Assembly: GCA_024760905.1 (NCBI GenBank) | Contig: CM045729.1 | Span: 45,052,080 to 45,116,079 of the forward strand | Source: Plotosus lineatus | Taxonomy: Eukaryota; Chordata; Actinopteri; Siluriformes; Plotosidae | Reading direction: 5' to 3' | Length of the DNA: 64,000 nt | Part shown: positions 24,009-35,995 of the stretch, in pieces | Layout: each line of letters starts with the position of its first letter | Numbering within the stretch: position 1 is the first letter of the stretch | Translations under genes and position numbers: made by a program | Notes under the pieces: model-generated | What the model was told of the DNA's origin: nothing | Database searches by the model: none | The model's input: only the letters and a program-made list of their open reading frames with translations

Positions 24009-24191
24009 TCATTCCATCACTTTTTGTATCTTTTCCAAGACCAGAACCATTGTCTCATTGTATTGTATCTCTTTAATTCTCCTTCTGACTGCTGTCATCT
24101 GTTCTTCCTTTGCCTCACTCGACTCAATCTCACTCATCACTGCCTTTGTTTTTTGTGCGTCTGCTTGTGACAGGGGAAACAGTACCCACAA
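24009..24191 (-). other. Possible orphan coding segment (charged helix), unidentified
   Basis: The minus strand has an open frame whose last 48 residues (KTKAVMSEIESSEAKEEQMT, then a basic/hydrophobic heptad-like stretch ending VLEKIQKVME) look like real coiled-coil protein, preceded by a pyrimidine-rich CCCCTGTCACAAG that could be an acceptor. No partner exons were found and the family was not recognised. It may be a terminal exon, a transposon-carried fragment or chance. Confidence 0.25.
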
Positions 24192-24239
24192 ACAACATCA
24201 GAACATGTGAATGAAAAGCCGATTAGTGCGCTCTCTCAG

Positions 24240-25461
24240 CTTTAACAAGCCAACAAGCCAATTTAATTTTCTATTATGTGGGTGCAGAATGGGGTGTTCT
24301 TTTAATGTATGGAATTTAAGTGTTGGGTGGAGCAGTATTTAGTAAGGAAGCGTTTTATAGCTTAAAATGGTTAAGGAGATTGAGTGCAAGTGATGGGGAG
24401 TTGTGGTCACGGCTGCTGCGGTGAGGAAACCCAAAGCCTGCCGTCTGACCAGCACCACAGTAACAGCATACTTCCCATTCTTCCTCCAAACCTCAGGCCA
24501 GCCATGCCAATTCTTCTCACTCAAAGAGCTCAAAGGTTCCCCTCCTCCCACTGTGGGATGAATGGAGGCTTGAGGAACGTACATGGCCTCTGTGTGTGAA
24601 CAGTCGTAATTGGGGAATGTAATTCATTGTAATGGTTTTTGGCTTTTTTGTGGTGAGGTGGCAAGTTTATTTTTTGCCTGATTTTTTTTCTCCCTGTGTT
24701 TACATGAAGGGCTCCGAGCTGGACATATGGTATGTGTTTGTCAAATTTAGCATCCTGACACACCTACATATGCACATAATACTTCTCATGATGGAGTGAG
24801 GTGAAATGAATGGTGGGATGAAGGATGGATAAATAGACACATATTGTCCATTTAAAGATTTTATGAATGCCCATCCCAGAGTGCCATCCATTGTAATATC
24901 ACTAATGATTAATAGGGGGCAGTAGAAGCTAACTTCAAGCCGCTAGAGTAGTGGCCTTTCTGTCCACACTCTGGACTGCACACACTTTTGAGGGAGACTC
25001 CTCAACTCTCAGCAGACTGATATTTTCCCCAGAGCACAGTGCCAGCACAGTGGCAGCCATGATGAGGAAATGATAATGGACAGTGCTCAGAGCAGCACTA
25101 GCTGTCAAACTCACTTAGAGTAATGTCATTGCCGTTTCTTTTTCTCCTTTCCGGCTGGCAACTACATTCTTTTTCTGCTGAAAACATAAAATGTTGTGCA
25201 GGTCGTTCCCCTTGCTTGTTTTGGTGTGCTACTGTTTTTGTGCCATTTACCAAACTTGATGCTCAGATCAGTCACACTGTAGGCCAAGCACAGACAAATT
25301 AGCAACAAGCAGTTGTTTTCAGCGTTCCCAAGGTTGTGTTTGATTTTTGGTGTGAAAGGAGTACAAAGGACCTGTCTAGACATTCCACTTTTGATTTCCT
25401 CTCACTTCTTAGTATATTATCAAATGACAATCACAAGATGAGTGTTTGTGAATTAGTAAAA

Positions 25462-25497
<36 letters not shown>

Positions 25498-26150
25498 GAA
25501 TGAGATGTGTGAATGAGTGGTGGAGTCCGAGCGCCAGGGTGACGCAGGCGGCCACAAGAGCGGGCTTATAAAATGAGAATCATCTTGCAACCTGTTTTTA
25601 GACAAACCATGAAAATGCTGGAATGAGAGGGCACTTAATTTAGCCTCCTCTTTTTTAACTTTCCTGTGGCTGGTAATTCATGCATAGCAGCTAGCAGACT
25701 GGATTTTTGGGAGAGAAAGCATTGAGAACCTTTGACCAGGCAGCCTAGCACCCAACTCTGGAGCCCATTAGTGTAGCCACCAAGCTGCCGTCCTTAATCA
25801 ACTGGCACCATGGAGGAGAGGAGATAAGAGACTACAGATGAGATTAAAAGGAAAATGGAAGACATAAAAATTCAGAACGTTTATTCTCCTACCTCTCCTC
25901 CAGTATTTTGACCTGATATGCTATTTTCAACTTTTACGCCCTTGAATAAGACATTACTCTCAAGTTCCTCTAGAAATGTCTCCTCTCATCTCACCCTGGA
26001 TGTAATTCTGACTCCAGTGCAACTTCCTACTCATGCTTCATAATTCAATGGTGTCAATAATGTCTTCTTGCAGGCTGTGTTTACTAATTGGAGCACAGTA
26101 TTATACAATGAAGTGAATACAAATTAAAACAAAAACAATTGTGATTGTGA
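24240..26150. other. Repeat-poor intergenic DNA
   Basis: About 1.9 kb with almost no dispersed elements, apart from a (GA)n run at 25463-25494. No gene recognised. Possible regulatory DNA. Confidence 0.35.
25463..25494. repeat. (GA)n microsatellite
   Basis: About 16 GA units. Confidence 0.95.
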
Positions 26151-26154
26151 ATGA

Positions 26155-26295
26155 CTGCATGTCTGTGTCTGTCTTGTGGTGGTTTTGCAAGCTGTTCAGG
26201 GTGCATCCCACCTTTGTGTGAAATTGTCCCACATGGACTCTAGTCTCCCTGTTACCCCAGATAAAGGATCAAGCAGTTCGGAAAATTAAGTGTAA
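26155..26295 (+). repeat. SINE tail fragment (family B type)
   Basis: GCAAGCTGTTCAGGGTGCAT and following bases resemble the common 3' tail; the head is missing. Confidence 0.45.
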
Positions 26296-27055
26296 AATAA
26301 AAATAAGCTGTGGTACCACCACAAGCTTTTCCTTAAAGATAATACCTGTACATAATCACTTCTGAATTTGTAAATCCTATTTATTTTAAACACTATCCCG
26401 TTTAAAAAGTAAAGAGGTTCTTGCATATGCATTCATTTTGCATCCTGCCATAAGGGTGTTTTGACTCCAGAAGTTTGATTAAAGTCCATCCATGATTTCA
26501 CATTGCATCCTTATTGTAAACTGTCAACAAATGAAGGTGTGCATTCACTATATTTGTTTATCAAATGCATGCAAACTTTTATCTTGTGCTATAACTGCAG
26601 TAGTGTTAGCTTGACTGTTAACTCAGCAAGAATATGACCTTAAACTCGAAAGCTGTTAAATAAAGTGAATAGTGGTTCAGAATGCAAAGATTATGACAGT
26701 GTGAAGATTATCAGGTAAGGTTCTGGGAAGACTTGCATGAACTTTGGTCATCATGGAAAATAGCAACTACAATATCATTAACTCTCAGCTATGATCTTCA
26801 GACAGGTCACAAAGTCCGTGAAGCAGATGTAGGTTTGTTTACAGCGAGTAAATGGATTGACTGATATTCACTGATTGATTTACGCTTACAGTAGCATGTT
26901 CAAGCATGTTGTTAAGTGAACGTCTTTGATGAATTTACTTGTAGTAATTGCAATTTCACACAATACTTACTATTTTTATACACTAGGATGGTGGCTTCTA
27001 GAAAAAAATGCTATTCCATAATGCAGCAGAATGTGTTTTCATTTGTCCTGTAGAT
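26296..27055. other. Intergenic DNA without recognised element
   Basis: Nothing supported. Confidence 0.3.
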
Positions 27056-27059
27056 ATTC

Positions 27060-27395
27060 ATTTATTTTCATTTATTCCGTTTCTAAGTCATTTAATACTA
27101 ATTATGGTCATGGGGAGGTTGGAGCCCTTCTCAACCGACACTGGGTGAGAGCAGGGTACACCCTGAACAGGTGACTTTGCCATCACAGGGCTAACACACA
27201 CATACAACCAATTGGCCTACTCCGCATGTTTTTGGACTGTGGGAGGTACCGGAGAACGTGGTGGAAACCAATGCAAGCAAGTGGAGAGCATGCAAACTCC
27301 ACACAGAAATGCTGGAGACCAAATTGGAACCCAGGCCTTCTTGCTGTGAGGCAGATGTGCTAACCACTACGCCACCGTGCCACCCTCCTGTAGAT
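27060..27395 (-). mobile_element. SINE family B
   Basis: Reverse-oriented full-length copy; ends (+ strand) GCTAACCACTACGCCACCGTGCC, the reverse of the tRNA-like head. Confidence 0.8.
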
Positions 27396-27441
27396 ATTAA
27401 AAAATCTAAACTTCATACACTCACTCACCTATCTAAATATT

Positions 27442-27790
27442 GGGGCAGTGGTGGCCTGGTGGTAAAGGGTACTGGATCACTGATCCTAAGCTTGGGGGTT
27501 TGAGTCCCACTCTCCACAAGGTTGTCACTGTCCCCCCAGGGCAGCTAACTGGGTTATCAAAGGCCAGCCATGTCTCACACTGTCTATGGTGAGAGGTCCA
27601 TGTAAAAGAACCATTGCTGACTTACATAAAGAGTAGAATGTATAGACGTCAGCGTGTTCCTGTCCTTTGCTAAAGGGTTGTGTCAGGAAGGGCATCCGAC
27701 ATAAAAACCTATGCCAAATCAAACATGCGAATCAGATGATTTGCTGTGACGACCCCTAAAAAGGGAAAAAGCCGAAAGGAAAAGAAAGAC
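27442..27790 (+). mobile_element. SINE family A, type 2 (LINE-derived tail)
   Basis: Full-length: head GGCAGTGGTGGCCTGGTGGT, body, AGGGTTGTGTCAGGAAGGGC, then GATTTGCTGTGACGACCCC and AAGCCGAAAGGAAAAGAAA. The best example of the hybrid tail. Confidence 0.85.
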
Positions 27791-27985
27791 TGTGTATCTA
27801 AATATTAATATAAACAGGACACTAGCAGATATGCTTCCATTGTGCAGTCACTTTATAACTATTTCAAACACTATATGTATTGTAACAGCATGTATTATCT
27901 ATACTTGCTTATCCATAAGAATCATGGAGAAGCATGAGGTAATCTCAGCTGAAGTCAGAGGTGGGTTACACCCCAAACTGGTCAC
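27785..27985 (+). repeat. Inverted-duplicate segment, copy 1
   Basis: About 190 bases nearly identical to the reverse complement of 35045-35240 (for example GCAGATATGCTTCCATTGTG). Both copies are attached to the 3' end of a family A SINE. Confidence 0.75.
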
Positions 27986-28029
27986 CAGGGCTGTATTTTT
28001 TGCCATTACCATTCCTCCTACTTTTCTTT

Positions 28030-28165
28030 AATTTTTTTTGTTGACACTGTGATGGACTGGTAAGCTCTTCAGGGGTTACCCCATCTTCACCCAGACTGAG
28101 ATAAACACAAGCCACTATACAACTCTAGTAGAATTAAACAGTTTAGTAAATGAGTGAATGAATGA
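28030..28165 (+). repeat. SINE tail fragment
   Basis: TGTGATGGACTGGTAAGCTC begins the shared family B tail; ends in AATG repeats. Confidence 0.5.
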
Positions 28166-28599
28166 AATGGCAATTTGTTTTAATACTATTTACATAAAAA
28201 TGCGACCAATTAAAAGAAAACCAACATAAAACATTTTAATAAAAAATAGAACTGCTTTATTGTGCCTATTAGCATTGAGTCTAAAGGTCGCTGGAACTCT
28301 ACCGGGAGGTATTGTTTTCTCCCAAATAATATTTTCGGTTAATTTTATAATGATGATGAAAAATGCAATACAGTATTTCCATGTTACTGAAAACTTTCCC
28401 ACGGGTGTTTGGTTGGGTTGAGATCTGATATTGTAACATTAACATTTACATTCATGATATTTCGTCAACTAAGAATTAAAAAGGTCTATCTTCCATTTAA
28501 TTCAAACGGACCATGTACATTCTCAGTTGATATTTTTTTTGAGATGCTCTTATCCAAGGTGACCTACAGAATATGACTTATATCTTTATAATTGGTAAA

Positions 28600-28895
28600 T
28601 GGGCACTGGTGGCGTGGTGGTAAGGTGCTGGATTACTGATCCTAGGGTTGGGGTTTCAAGCCCCACTTTCTGCGGGTTGGCACTGCCGTCCCACCAGTGC
28701 AGCTAGCTAGGTTATCAAAGGCCAGCCATGTCTCTCACTGTCTTTGATGAGAGGCATGTAAAAAAAAAAACATTGCTGACTTTCATCAAGAGCAGGCTGC
28801 ATAGCTGTCGTCATTGTGTTTCTGCCCTGCGATTGCCTGGCAAGCCGTTGATACTCAGCCTTCGCTCAGTGGTTCAGAAAATGAAAAAAAAAAAG
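28600..28895 (+). mobile_element. SINE family A, diverged
   Basis: GGGCACTGGTGGCGTGGTGG head, GGTTTCAAGCCCC B-box region and the CATTGCTGACTTTCATC body. Confidence 0.75.
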
Positions 28896-29024
28896 TTAAA
28901 TCATTCAATAAGCCCCTTAATTCTTAACTGAGTAATACTTAGTTTTTATTTTTTATTTTTCGAAAGAGTGAAAGTTACATGTTAAATTGTGAGTACATGT
29001 ACTCACCAAAAATACTTTTATTAT

Positions 29025-29345
29025 TATGGCCATTGGTGGTGTAGTGATTAGCGCTTCTGCCTCACAGCAATAAGGTCTTGGATTCAAGAACCAGCTTCCT
29101 CTCAGTGCTCAGGTTTCTACCCACAGTCCAAAGGCATTCATATTCATATGTAACTGGCTGTACAAATTGGTAGTTTGTTTCTGTGTGTGTGTGTGTGTGT
29201 GTGTGAGTGAGTGAGTGAGTGTGTGTTGGCCCTGTGAGCTATTCAGAGAGCACCCTGCCTTGGACTGTGTTGGCTGAGATGGGCTCAAGCCTTCCTATAA
29301 CCCTGATTAAAGATAAAATCATTCTGAAAATTAAATGAATGAAAA
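29025..29345 (+). mobile_element. SINE family B with internal (TG)n
   Basis: GGTGTAGTGATTAGCGCTTC head, body and a tail interrupted by TG/GTGA repeats at 29180-29225. Confidence 0.72.
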
Positions 29346-29369
29346 AAACTTTTGTAACAACTGTACATC

Positions 29370-29635
29370 CCAACAATAAATGTATGGGTTCAAACCCACC
29401 AGTTGACTGGTGCCTTATTGTGTGGCGTTTACATGTACTCCCTATGTCTGTCCAGGTGTGCTCCAGATGCTCTAGTTTTCTAGCCACAATCCAAATTACC
29501 CATAGGTGTGAACTGCTGTATGTCTTTCTGTGTTAGGTCAACAATAGATAGGTGACCTATCCAGAGTGTACCCTGCTTCTTGCCTGAAGTCAGCTGGGAA
29601 AGGATCCCGCCTTAATAAATGAAATTACTGAATGA
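29370..29635 (+). repeat. Second, partial family B SINE
   Basis: Starts in the body (GGGTTCAAACCCACCAGTTG) directly after the first copy and ends with AATGAA repeats. Confidence 0.5.
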
Positions 29636-29665
29636 AGACATTCGTTATTTAAACTACAATATACA

Positions 29666-30175
29666 CTGCCTGGCCAAAAAAAAAAAGTCTTGCAGGCTAA
29701 TATTTTGTCTTTAGCTTTGATTGTGGGACATAATTACTTCAGTTGGTCAGGTCGAAGTTCAACAACATTATTTGGCAATAAAATGAAGTCAGTTGATGAG
29801 TGGAATGTCATGAACGACCATATTATCACATTGATGGACTTTTTCTTCCCTGATGGCATGGGTATAAATTTGAGTCTTGAATAGTGAGAGAGTGGCCAGG
29901 GAAACATGAGGAATCATATTTACACATGAACTGGCACCAAAAACGTCCTGACCTTAACCCTACTCAAATTTTGATGATCTGTTGGAAAAGACTTTATGGA
30001 GTGGTTTGATTTTCCCAGCATCAATTCAAGGTCATTGTGAAAATGAACCTGACTCTGAAGAGAAATATGGTAATGTTCAAATTTGTTGAAACAATGCCAT
30101 GGTGATTACACACTGTAATTGGGGTTTTAAAACAGTCCAACAATATGTTAAAATGAGTATAGTGTATGACTCAAC
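29666..30175 (+). mobile_element. Degraded Tc1-like transposon (second family)
   Basis: Left end TACACTGCCTGGCC followed by an A-run. Inside are remnants corresponding to the transposase C-terminal region (tggcaccaaaaacgtcctga, ACCTTAACCCTACTC). It shares sequence with the relics at 7070-7450 and 10690-11813. Confidence 0.6.
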
Positions 30176-30264
30176 AGGTAATGTTTATGCCTATATTATT
30201 ATTAGGACAGAGAATGCATTGAAATCAATTCAAATCTTTTTCATGGTAAATAAAATAGAAAGGC

Positions 30265-30640
30265 TTACAGTGGGACCGTTGATAGCATTGCCACCTCATA
30301 GCCCCAGGATTCCCAATGTGACCCTGAGCTCTGGTTACTGTCAATGCAGTGTTTCCCTTTTACTCCCTGTGACCATATTGGTTTTCTCCAAGTTTGCCAG
30401 TTTCCTCCCACTTCTTAAACATGCCAGGATGTGGATGGGTGACTCTAAATTGCCCCTAGGTTTTGAATGAATGTGCAGGTTGGTGAGTGTGTGCGTGTGT
30501 GTTATATGTAATGCTTTGCAATGAACTAGCATCCCATCAGGGTTTATTCCTGTCCTTCCCAGTGTTCTCCTGATAAGCTCCAGATCCACTACGGCAGTGA
30601 CCAGAATGAAGCTGTTTCTGGATATGAATGAATGAATAAA
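30265..30640 (+). mobile_element. SINE family B
   Basis: TTGATAGCATTGCCACCTCA head part and CTCCAAGTTTGCCAGTTTCCT body; ends in GAAT repeats. Confidence 0.65.
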
Positions 30641-31191
30641 ACAAAAAGTGTAACTTTAGGTGCACATAATGTCTTGTGCATCCAGATGAGGATTTTTAGG
30701 CCTTGTTGTCTAGTGGTATTAGTGAGAAATCCACTATTTTTTTTGTTTTTGTTTTTATAGTGAACTATACACTGTCCTGGAACTCATTTTCCCTTTGCTC
30801 CATTTTCTTTCCAATGGGGAAGCTTGTTGACAAATTAAGATGTGTCATTTCAGTTTAAAGTGCCCTGCATGGATTACAGCAAGCATTCCTTGAGCACACA
30901 GCAACACATATACACACAGCCTCAGTGCATAATAAGCACTGTTCCGACTATGTGGTTTGCGTTTCCCCATGTGCAATCGTAGAGAAGCCACATGAAAAGC
31001 TCTCGGTATTAAAGGACAAGTCTTGGTTGGGAGGGATTTTGTCATGCAACAAGACTGTGTTTTTTACTTTTTTCTCAACTTTTTAGAGAAATTCAGCCAC
31101 TGCTGCATTAGTCATTCAAACCACACTTTTCTCCTTCACCACAGGGTTTGTAGTGGCCAATGTTTTTCATTAAAGGGTAATTGGGTATATC

Positions 31192-31193
<2 letters not shown>

Positions 31194-31222
<29 letters not shown>

Positions 31223-31270
31223 TTATTTTTATTATTATTATTGTTTTATTCTTATTATTATTATTATTAA
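31194..31270. repeat. (TTA)n microsatellite, imperfect
   Basis: TTA triplets with interruptions. Confidence 0.9.
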
Positions 31271-31334
31271 CATTTTTATCAATTACCTGCTTTATGTATG
31301 TAGTTTTATAGTAGTTATGGGAACCTAATCATGA

Positions 31335-31545
31335 CACGGAACTGGTGGGTCTGTAATTCTGTAACAGTTCTGGGATTTAAACTCAAGGATTTTGACTACT
31401 GATCAGAAAGGTTCTTGACCCAGTACTGACTACCAACTGGCCAAATTTGGGCAAGGCCTTAACCCACCACTGATCAGTCATTTAAATGAGAAAAAAGTTG
31501 CTTTAATTAAGAGTATCGCCCAAATGCCATAAATGTAAAAACTCT
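31335..31545 (+). repeat. SINE relic with 'CCAAATGCCATAAATGTAA' end
   Basis: Weak head, GGGCAAGGCCTTAACCC and CGCCCAAATGCCATAAATG are typical of the tail of a widespread fish tRNA-type SINE. Strongly mutated. Confidence 0.5.
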
Positions 31546-31805
31546 GATGCTTATTACTGTATTACTATATCTCTTTTTGCTAGATGCCAAGGCAAAATGC
31601 CCATACTTCACATCCGTTAATCTGTTACTTAACATCAGTTTAATGTGTTAGAAGACACTGAAAAGGTTGCTTTAGGCGGTAAGGAGGAAACTTTAAGACA
31701 AATCAAAGTCAAAGGGGCATCTTCTTCTGCATGACACTTGAGATTCCAATTAAAAATGTTTTCGAATCACTGTTTTGTTTTTTTTCAGATCCATGAATCT
31801 TAATA

Positions 31806-32029
31806 GGGCGGCACAGTGGCCTAGTGGTTAGCATCGCCGCCTCATGGCAAGAAAGGTCTTGGGTTCGTGTTCTGGGTTTGGCAAGGCTGTTTCTGTGTGG
31901 AGTTTGCATGTGCTTCCTGTGCTCGCATGAGTTTTCTAGAAGTAATTCAGTTTCCTCCCACAGTCTGAAGACATGCACATTAGGCTATGAGGCTGTGCCA
32001 AATTGCCCCTAGGTGTGAATGTGAATGGT

Positions 32030-32077
<48 letters not shown>

Positions 32078-32165
32078 ATGGCCCTGTGATGTGGTGGAGA
32101 GATGTTTAGAGGTTTACCCAGAGTCGGCTCACATTGGCGTAAATGAGGATTAAGTGGTTTGACAA
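31806..32165 (+). mobile_element. SINE family B
   Basis: Clear head GGCGGCACAGTGGCCTAGTG, then GGTCTTGGGTTCGTG and GTTTGCATGTGCTTCC; a (TG)n expansion at 32034-32074 splits body and tail. Confidence 0.8.
32034..32074. repeat. (TG)n inside a SINE
   Basis: About 20 TG units. Confidence 0.95.
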
Positions 32166-32169
32166 ATGA

Positions 32170-33588
32170 ATAAGTTGAATGATTGAATGATTCTTAATAA
32201 CCAAGCTGCTAGAGAACCATTCTCTTCTCACCATCTTCTTTTCTATTTAGTGTCCTTGAAACTCTGCACTCTTGGTTTTCTCTATGCCTCTGTCACTCCA
32301 ACCATCCATCTGTCCACTTGTCCATCAATCAGTCTCCACCTGTTGCCTGTTTCATCAAGCAGGAGCAAAAGAGAAGTGCATGAAGACAAGAAGAATCCAT
32401 TATTACAGAGAAACCCAGAATAGACATCTTTTTATTACAAGCCGGTCCAGTGGTGGTGGTGGTGAGGAAATTACAGGGAGCTTGTCTCACACATAAAACA
32501 GTTGCAATGCTGAAACCAGGAACCTCAATAAAGGCCGAATTAGAAAATCGTTAGATTTTTACTCCACTTATTTTTTAAAAAACATTTCTTCATTTTTTTT
32601 TTTCACTCTCTCTTCTGAGTTTTGTTTTATGTTGTGCTTCAGCAGGCTGTTTTGTGGCTTCTCTCTGAAGCCTGTGGTCGGAAAATGCGCTCACTTGTGG
32701 CCTGCTGGAATGCCACTCCTGAACTTAACATCTGTTGGGAGGAAGATGTTAAAAGGGGTAGGGTTATAGTATGAAAAAAAAAGCTGCTAATCTTATGCTC
32801 AGATTTTGCAAATTTGTGTCATGTGTTGCATTGAAGCACACAAACAGTATCCTCAAGATGACTGTGGAAAGATGAGTTGGTCTTTAGATCTTTGAGGCTC
32901 CTTTATAGCTCTGTATTTATGTGTAATACAGAGCGGTTACTCCACATCCGCTTCGCGATTGAGCATTTAATTACTTCTTAAACAGCTCATCATCTATGTG
33001 TAGTAATATGTAACAGGTGTTGTTTGTGTTTCAGTGAGCATGACAAACCTATCTTTAGATATTACTCCATATCTCCAATAAGCTCCATGCTATAAATGCA
33101 ATTTTATGGTATTTCTACAAATGGAAAATGTTACAATAGGGCTACAAAATTACACCATCTCCAGGTGACAATTTCCTGTTTCATTTCAGTAGTAATTGGC
33201 ATCTACCAATTTCACCACCGTGGAGAGCATCAGCAGTCTGGTGGTGGTGTGGGGTACTGTGGGCCACTCCCTACATGTTGCTAATTGGTGTAATCACAGC
33301 AGTAATGAAGTATAGTGGTTTCTCCAAGTGTGATTACAGGTCGTCAGTTCCCAGAGGAAATGAGGGGTTGGGGAGCAGAGGAATTCTCTGTGATATGGGT
33401 GTTGTTGCTCATTTACGGGATGTGCGAGTGAGGCGTGTGCTGTTGTTTTGGCGCTGTTGCTGATGGTAGCTGCTGTCAGGCATTCCGTCAGGAAGTAAAC
33501 AAACTGGGTGCAGATGGCCTTTGATATTCACCAGCTTCCTTGTACAAGTCTTATCTTAGAGTTTGCCACTTTCTACAGGACGTAGTGA

Positions 33589-33590
<2 letters not shown>
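32170..33590. other. Intergenic DNA without recognised gene
   Basis: No element or conserved frame recognised over 1.4 kb. Confidence 0.35.

Positions 33591-33650
<60 letters not shown>
33591..33650. repeat. (TG)n microsatellite
   Basis: 30 TG units without interruption. Confidence 0.96.
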
Positions 33651-33651
<1 letters not shown>

Positions 33652-34059
33652 CCAGAGGAAGATGTCTGTGCTTAAAGGTTTCTCATTGAAATCTCATGAT
33701 ATTTATCAGTAATTTTCGTTTTTTTTGTCACACATGTTTCTACCATTCTTTAGATGAAACACAGCGGCAAAAAGGAGACATGCCAAGCTTGGGAAAAGTG
33801 GGATTTCAGCACAAAATTACATGAATAAGAAGATGACATTACCAGTTGACCACAAGTTTTAGTCAACACTAGTTATTTTCTTGAGTCATTTATTATTCAG
33901 GTTTTACACAGTAAAATTACACTAAATCATCAAATAAAACGAGAAGCCTATGCAAAGTGATCATATAAAACTTTAGTAAATAATTTGAATAGTGCAGACG
34001 AAAACAACTATATATTTCCTCCATATTAATTATACTTTCCCCTGTATTTGTACAATTCA

Positions 34060-34270
34060 TCTCATCTTATTTTATGAACGGCTTTATCCTTTATCAGGGT
34101 CACGGAGAGGGCAGAGTCTATGCCCTAAACAGGTCATTGGAGTGCTGCAGGGTCAACACATACAATTATTCAATTGTGAACACCTACTCAATTGTGAATA
34201 TCCAATTTACCCAAGGTGCATGTCTACACGGACTTAGAGAGGATCAATCCAACTTGTATACCACTTAACC
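34060..34270 (-). repeat. Partial family B SINE
   Basis: Reverse-oriented tail (TTATCAGGGTCACGGAGAGG) and part of the body. Confidence 0.5.
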
Positions 34271-34271
34271 A

Positions 34272-34600
34272 TCAGGGTCCCCGGGAAGTCGAAGCCAATC
34301 CCATCTGACCTTATATAAGAGGCATGGGAAGTGGGGTACACCCTAAATAGGTCCACAAACTACTGTAGGGCTAACACTGACACAAACAACTATTCACACT
34401 CACATTTACACATACAGACAAGTTAGAACAGCCAGTTGGTCTAATGTTTACGTATTTGATCAGCAGAAAGAAACTTGTGCACACTGAGGAATCCCATGCA
34501 AGCATGGGGAGAACAATGGAGACCAAACATAAAGGTCCCAGTGATTGTGGGTGAAATTTGAAGCTCGGGATATTTTTTCTGTGAATCAACAGTGCTAAGT
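34272..34600 (-). mobile_element. SINE family B, diverged
   Basis: A second reverse-oriented tail and body immediately follow the previous fragment. Confidence 0.55.
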
Positions 34601-34904
34601 TCTGCAAATGTATATTAGTATACTTACTGTAAATTTGCTAGCATATTGGAAAGCACTTGATGTTTCAATGAATTTATGAAGCTATGTCAGTGACAGTAAA
34701 TTTTTTTCACCGAAAGTAGACGGCCAATGTTAAATTTTATTGTTTTTTTTTTTGTTTTATTTTCTATGACAAATTTTTAAGTGGCAAATTTTTAGTGTCA
34801 CTATTCTAGCTCCATATGAACTTGGCAAAACTTGGTAACTTAAAAGAATGGTTGAGTTTATTGAAAATTTGGAAACTGAGGTTTCTCAGAAAATGTAGGT
34901 TCAG

Positions 34905-35044
34905 TTCAGTTCATTTTCTGTAACCGTTTAATCCTAATTTGGGTCGCGGGGAGGCTGGTGCCCATCTCAGCCAACTTCGGGCGAGGGCAGAGTACACAAT
35001 GGACAGCTCGCCAGACCACCGCAGGGCAGAAACACGCCGAGGGC
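34905..35044 (-). repeat. SINE family A type 1 tail
   Basis: Reverse of the common tail (TCGCGGGGAGGCTGGTGCCC), cut off at 35044 where the inverted-duplicate segment starts. Confidence 0.65.
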
Positions 35045-35240
35045 TTGTAACCCACCTCTGACTTCATCTGGGATTGCCTCATGCTTCTCCATGATTCTTA
35101 TGGATAAGCCAGTATAGATAATAGATGCTGTTACAATACATATAGTGTTTGAAATAGTTATAAAGTGACTGCACAATGGAAGCATATCTGCTAGTGTCCT
35201 GTTTATATAGTAATACTTAGATACACAGTCTTTATTTTCC
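35045..35240 (-). repeat. Inverted-duplicate segment, copy 2
   Basis: Reverse-complement partner of 27785-27985, 7 kb away. Confidence 0.75.
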
Positions 35241-35482
35241 TTTTGGCTTTTTCCCTTTTTAGGGGTCGTCACAGCAAATCATCTGATTCGCATGAAGTCA
35301 GCAATGGTTCTTTTACATGCCTCACACCATAGACAGTGGGAGATATGGCCAGCCTTTGATAACCCACTTAGCTGCACTGGGGGGGTAGGTTGCAGCGACA
35401 ACCTTGTGGAGAGTGGGACTCGAACCCCCAACCTTTGGATCAGCGATCCAGTGCCCTATACCACTAGACCACCACTGCCCCA
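35241..35482 (-). mobile_element. SINE family A, type 2, internally deleted
   Basis: Starts with the reversed LINE-type tail, jumps to the body at CATGAAGTCAGCAATGG and finishes with the reversed head; the GTGTCAGGAAGG block is missing. Confidence 0.78.
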
Positions 35483-35754
35483 TTAGGTATACTGTATGTG
35501 AGATTATTTTTTTATATTTCTTGTCATGGAGAAAAGTGAGGGACTCCAGACTCTAGCAGGAATTGCCACAATAACACCATGATCATCCCAACTTAGTAAA
35601 TATCTTACTTTTTTCTATTTAGCTTCAGCTAGAACCAAAGATGAACAGAGCAGAACCTAGAGGTATTGGTTCTGTCCGTCTGTATATCTGTTTATCCATC
35701 TATATGACTTATTAGTGAGATAGCTTTGGAAGGAAATAACAGAAGGTCTCAGAA

Positions 35755-35926
35755 TTCATTTCCCGAACCAGCAGGGAAAATGTTTGGCGGTGGAGGAGTG
35801 AGCAGCACCTTCCTTATCTCCACATAAATGGCTGAACAACCCTTGAGCAAGGCACCTATCTCCCAACTGCTCTCCGTGTGCCCTCAATGTGTATGGTAGC
35901 CCACTGCTCTGTGTGCGCGCGCGCGT

Positions 35927-35965
<39 letters not shown>

Positions 35966-35995
35966 CACTATTGATGGGTTAAATGCAGAGAAAAT
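35755..35995 (+). mobile_element. SINE of the 'CCTTGAGCAAGGCACC' family
   Basis: AACCCTTGAGCAAGGCACCT, CAACTGCTCTCCGTGTG, a TG/CG expansion and TTGATGGGTTAAATGCAGAG follow the order of a SINE tail very common in teleosts. The head is weak. Confidence 0.65.

Noticed and set aside
29690..29884. Small ORF that could be an independent gene
   Set aside because: It lies inside a degraded Tc1-like element and has no conserved content.
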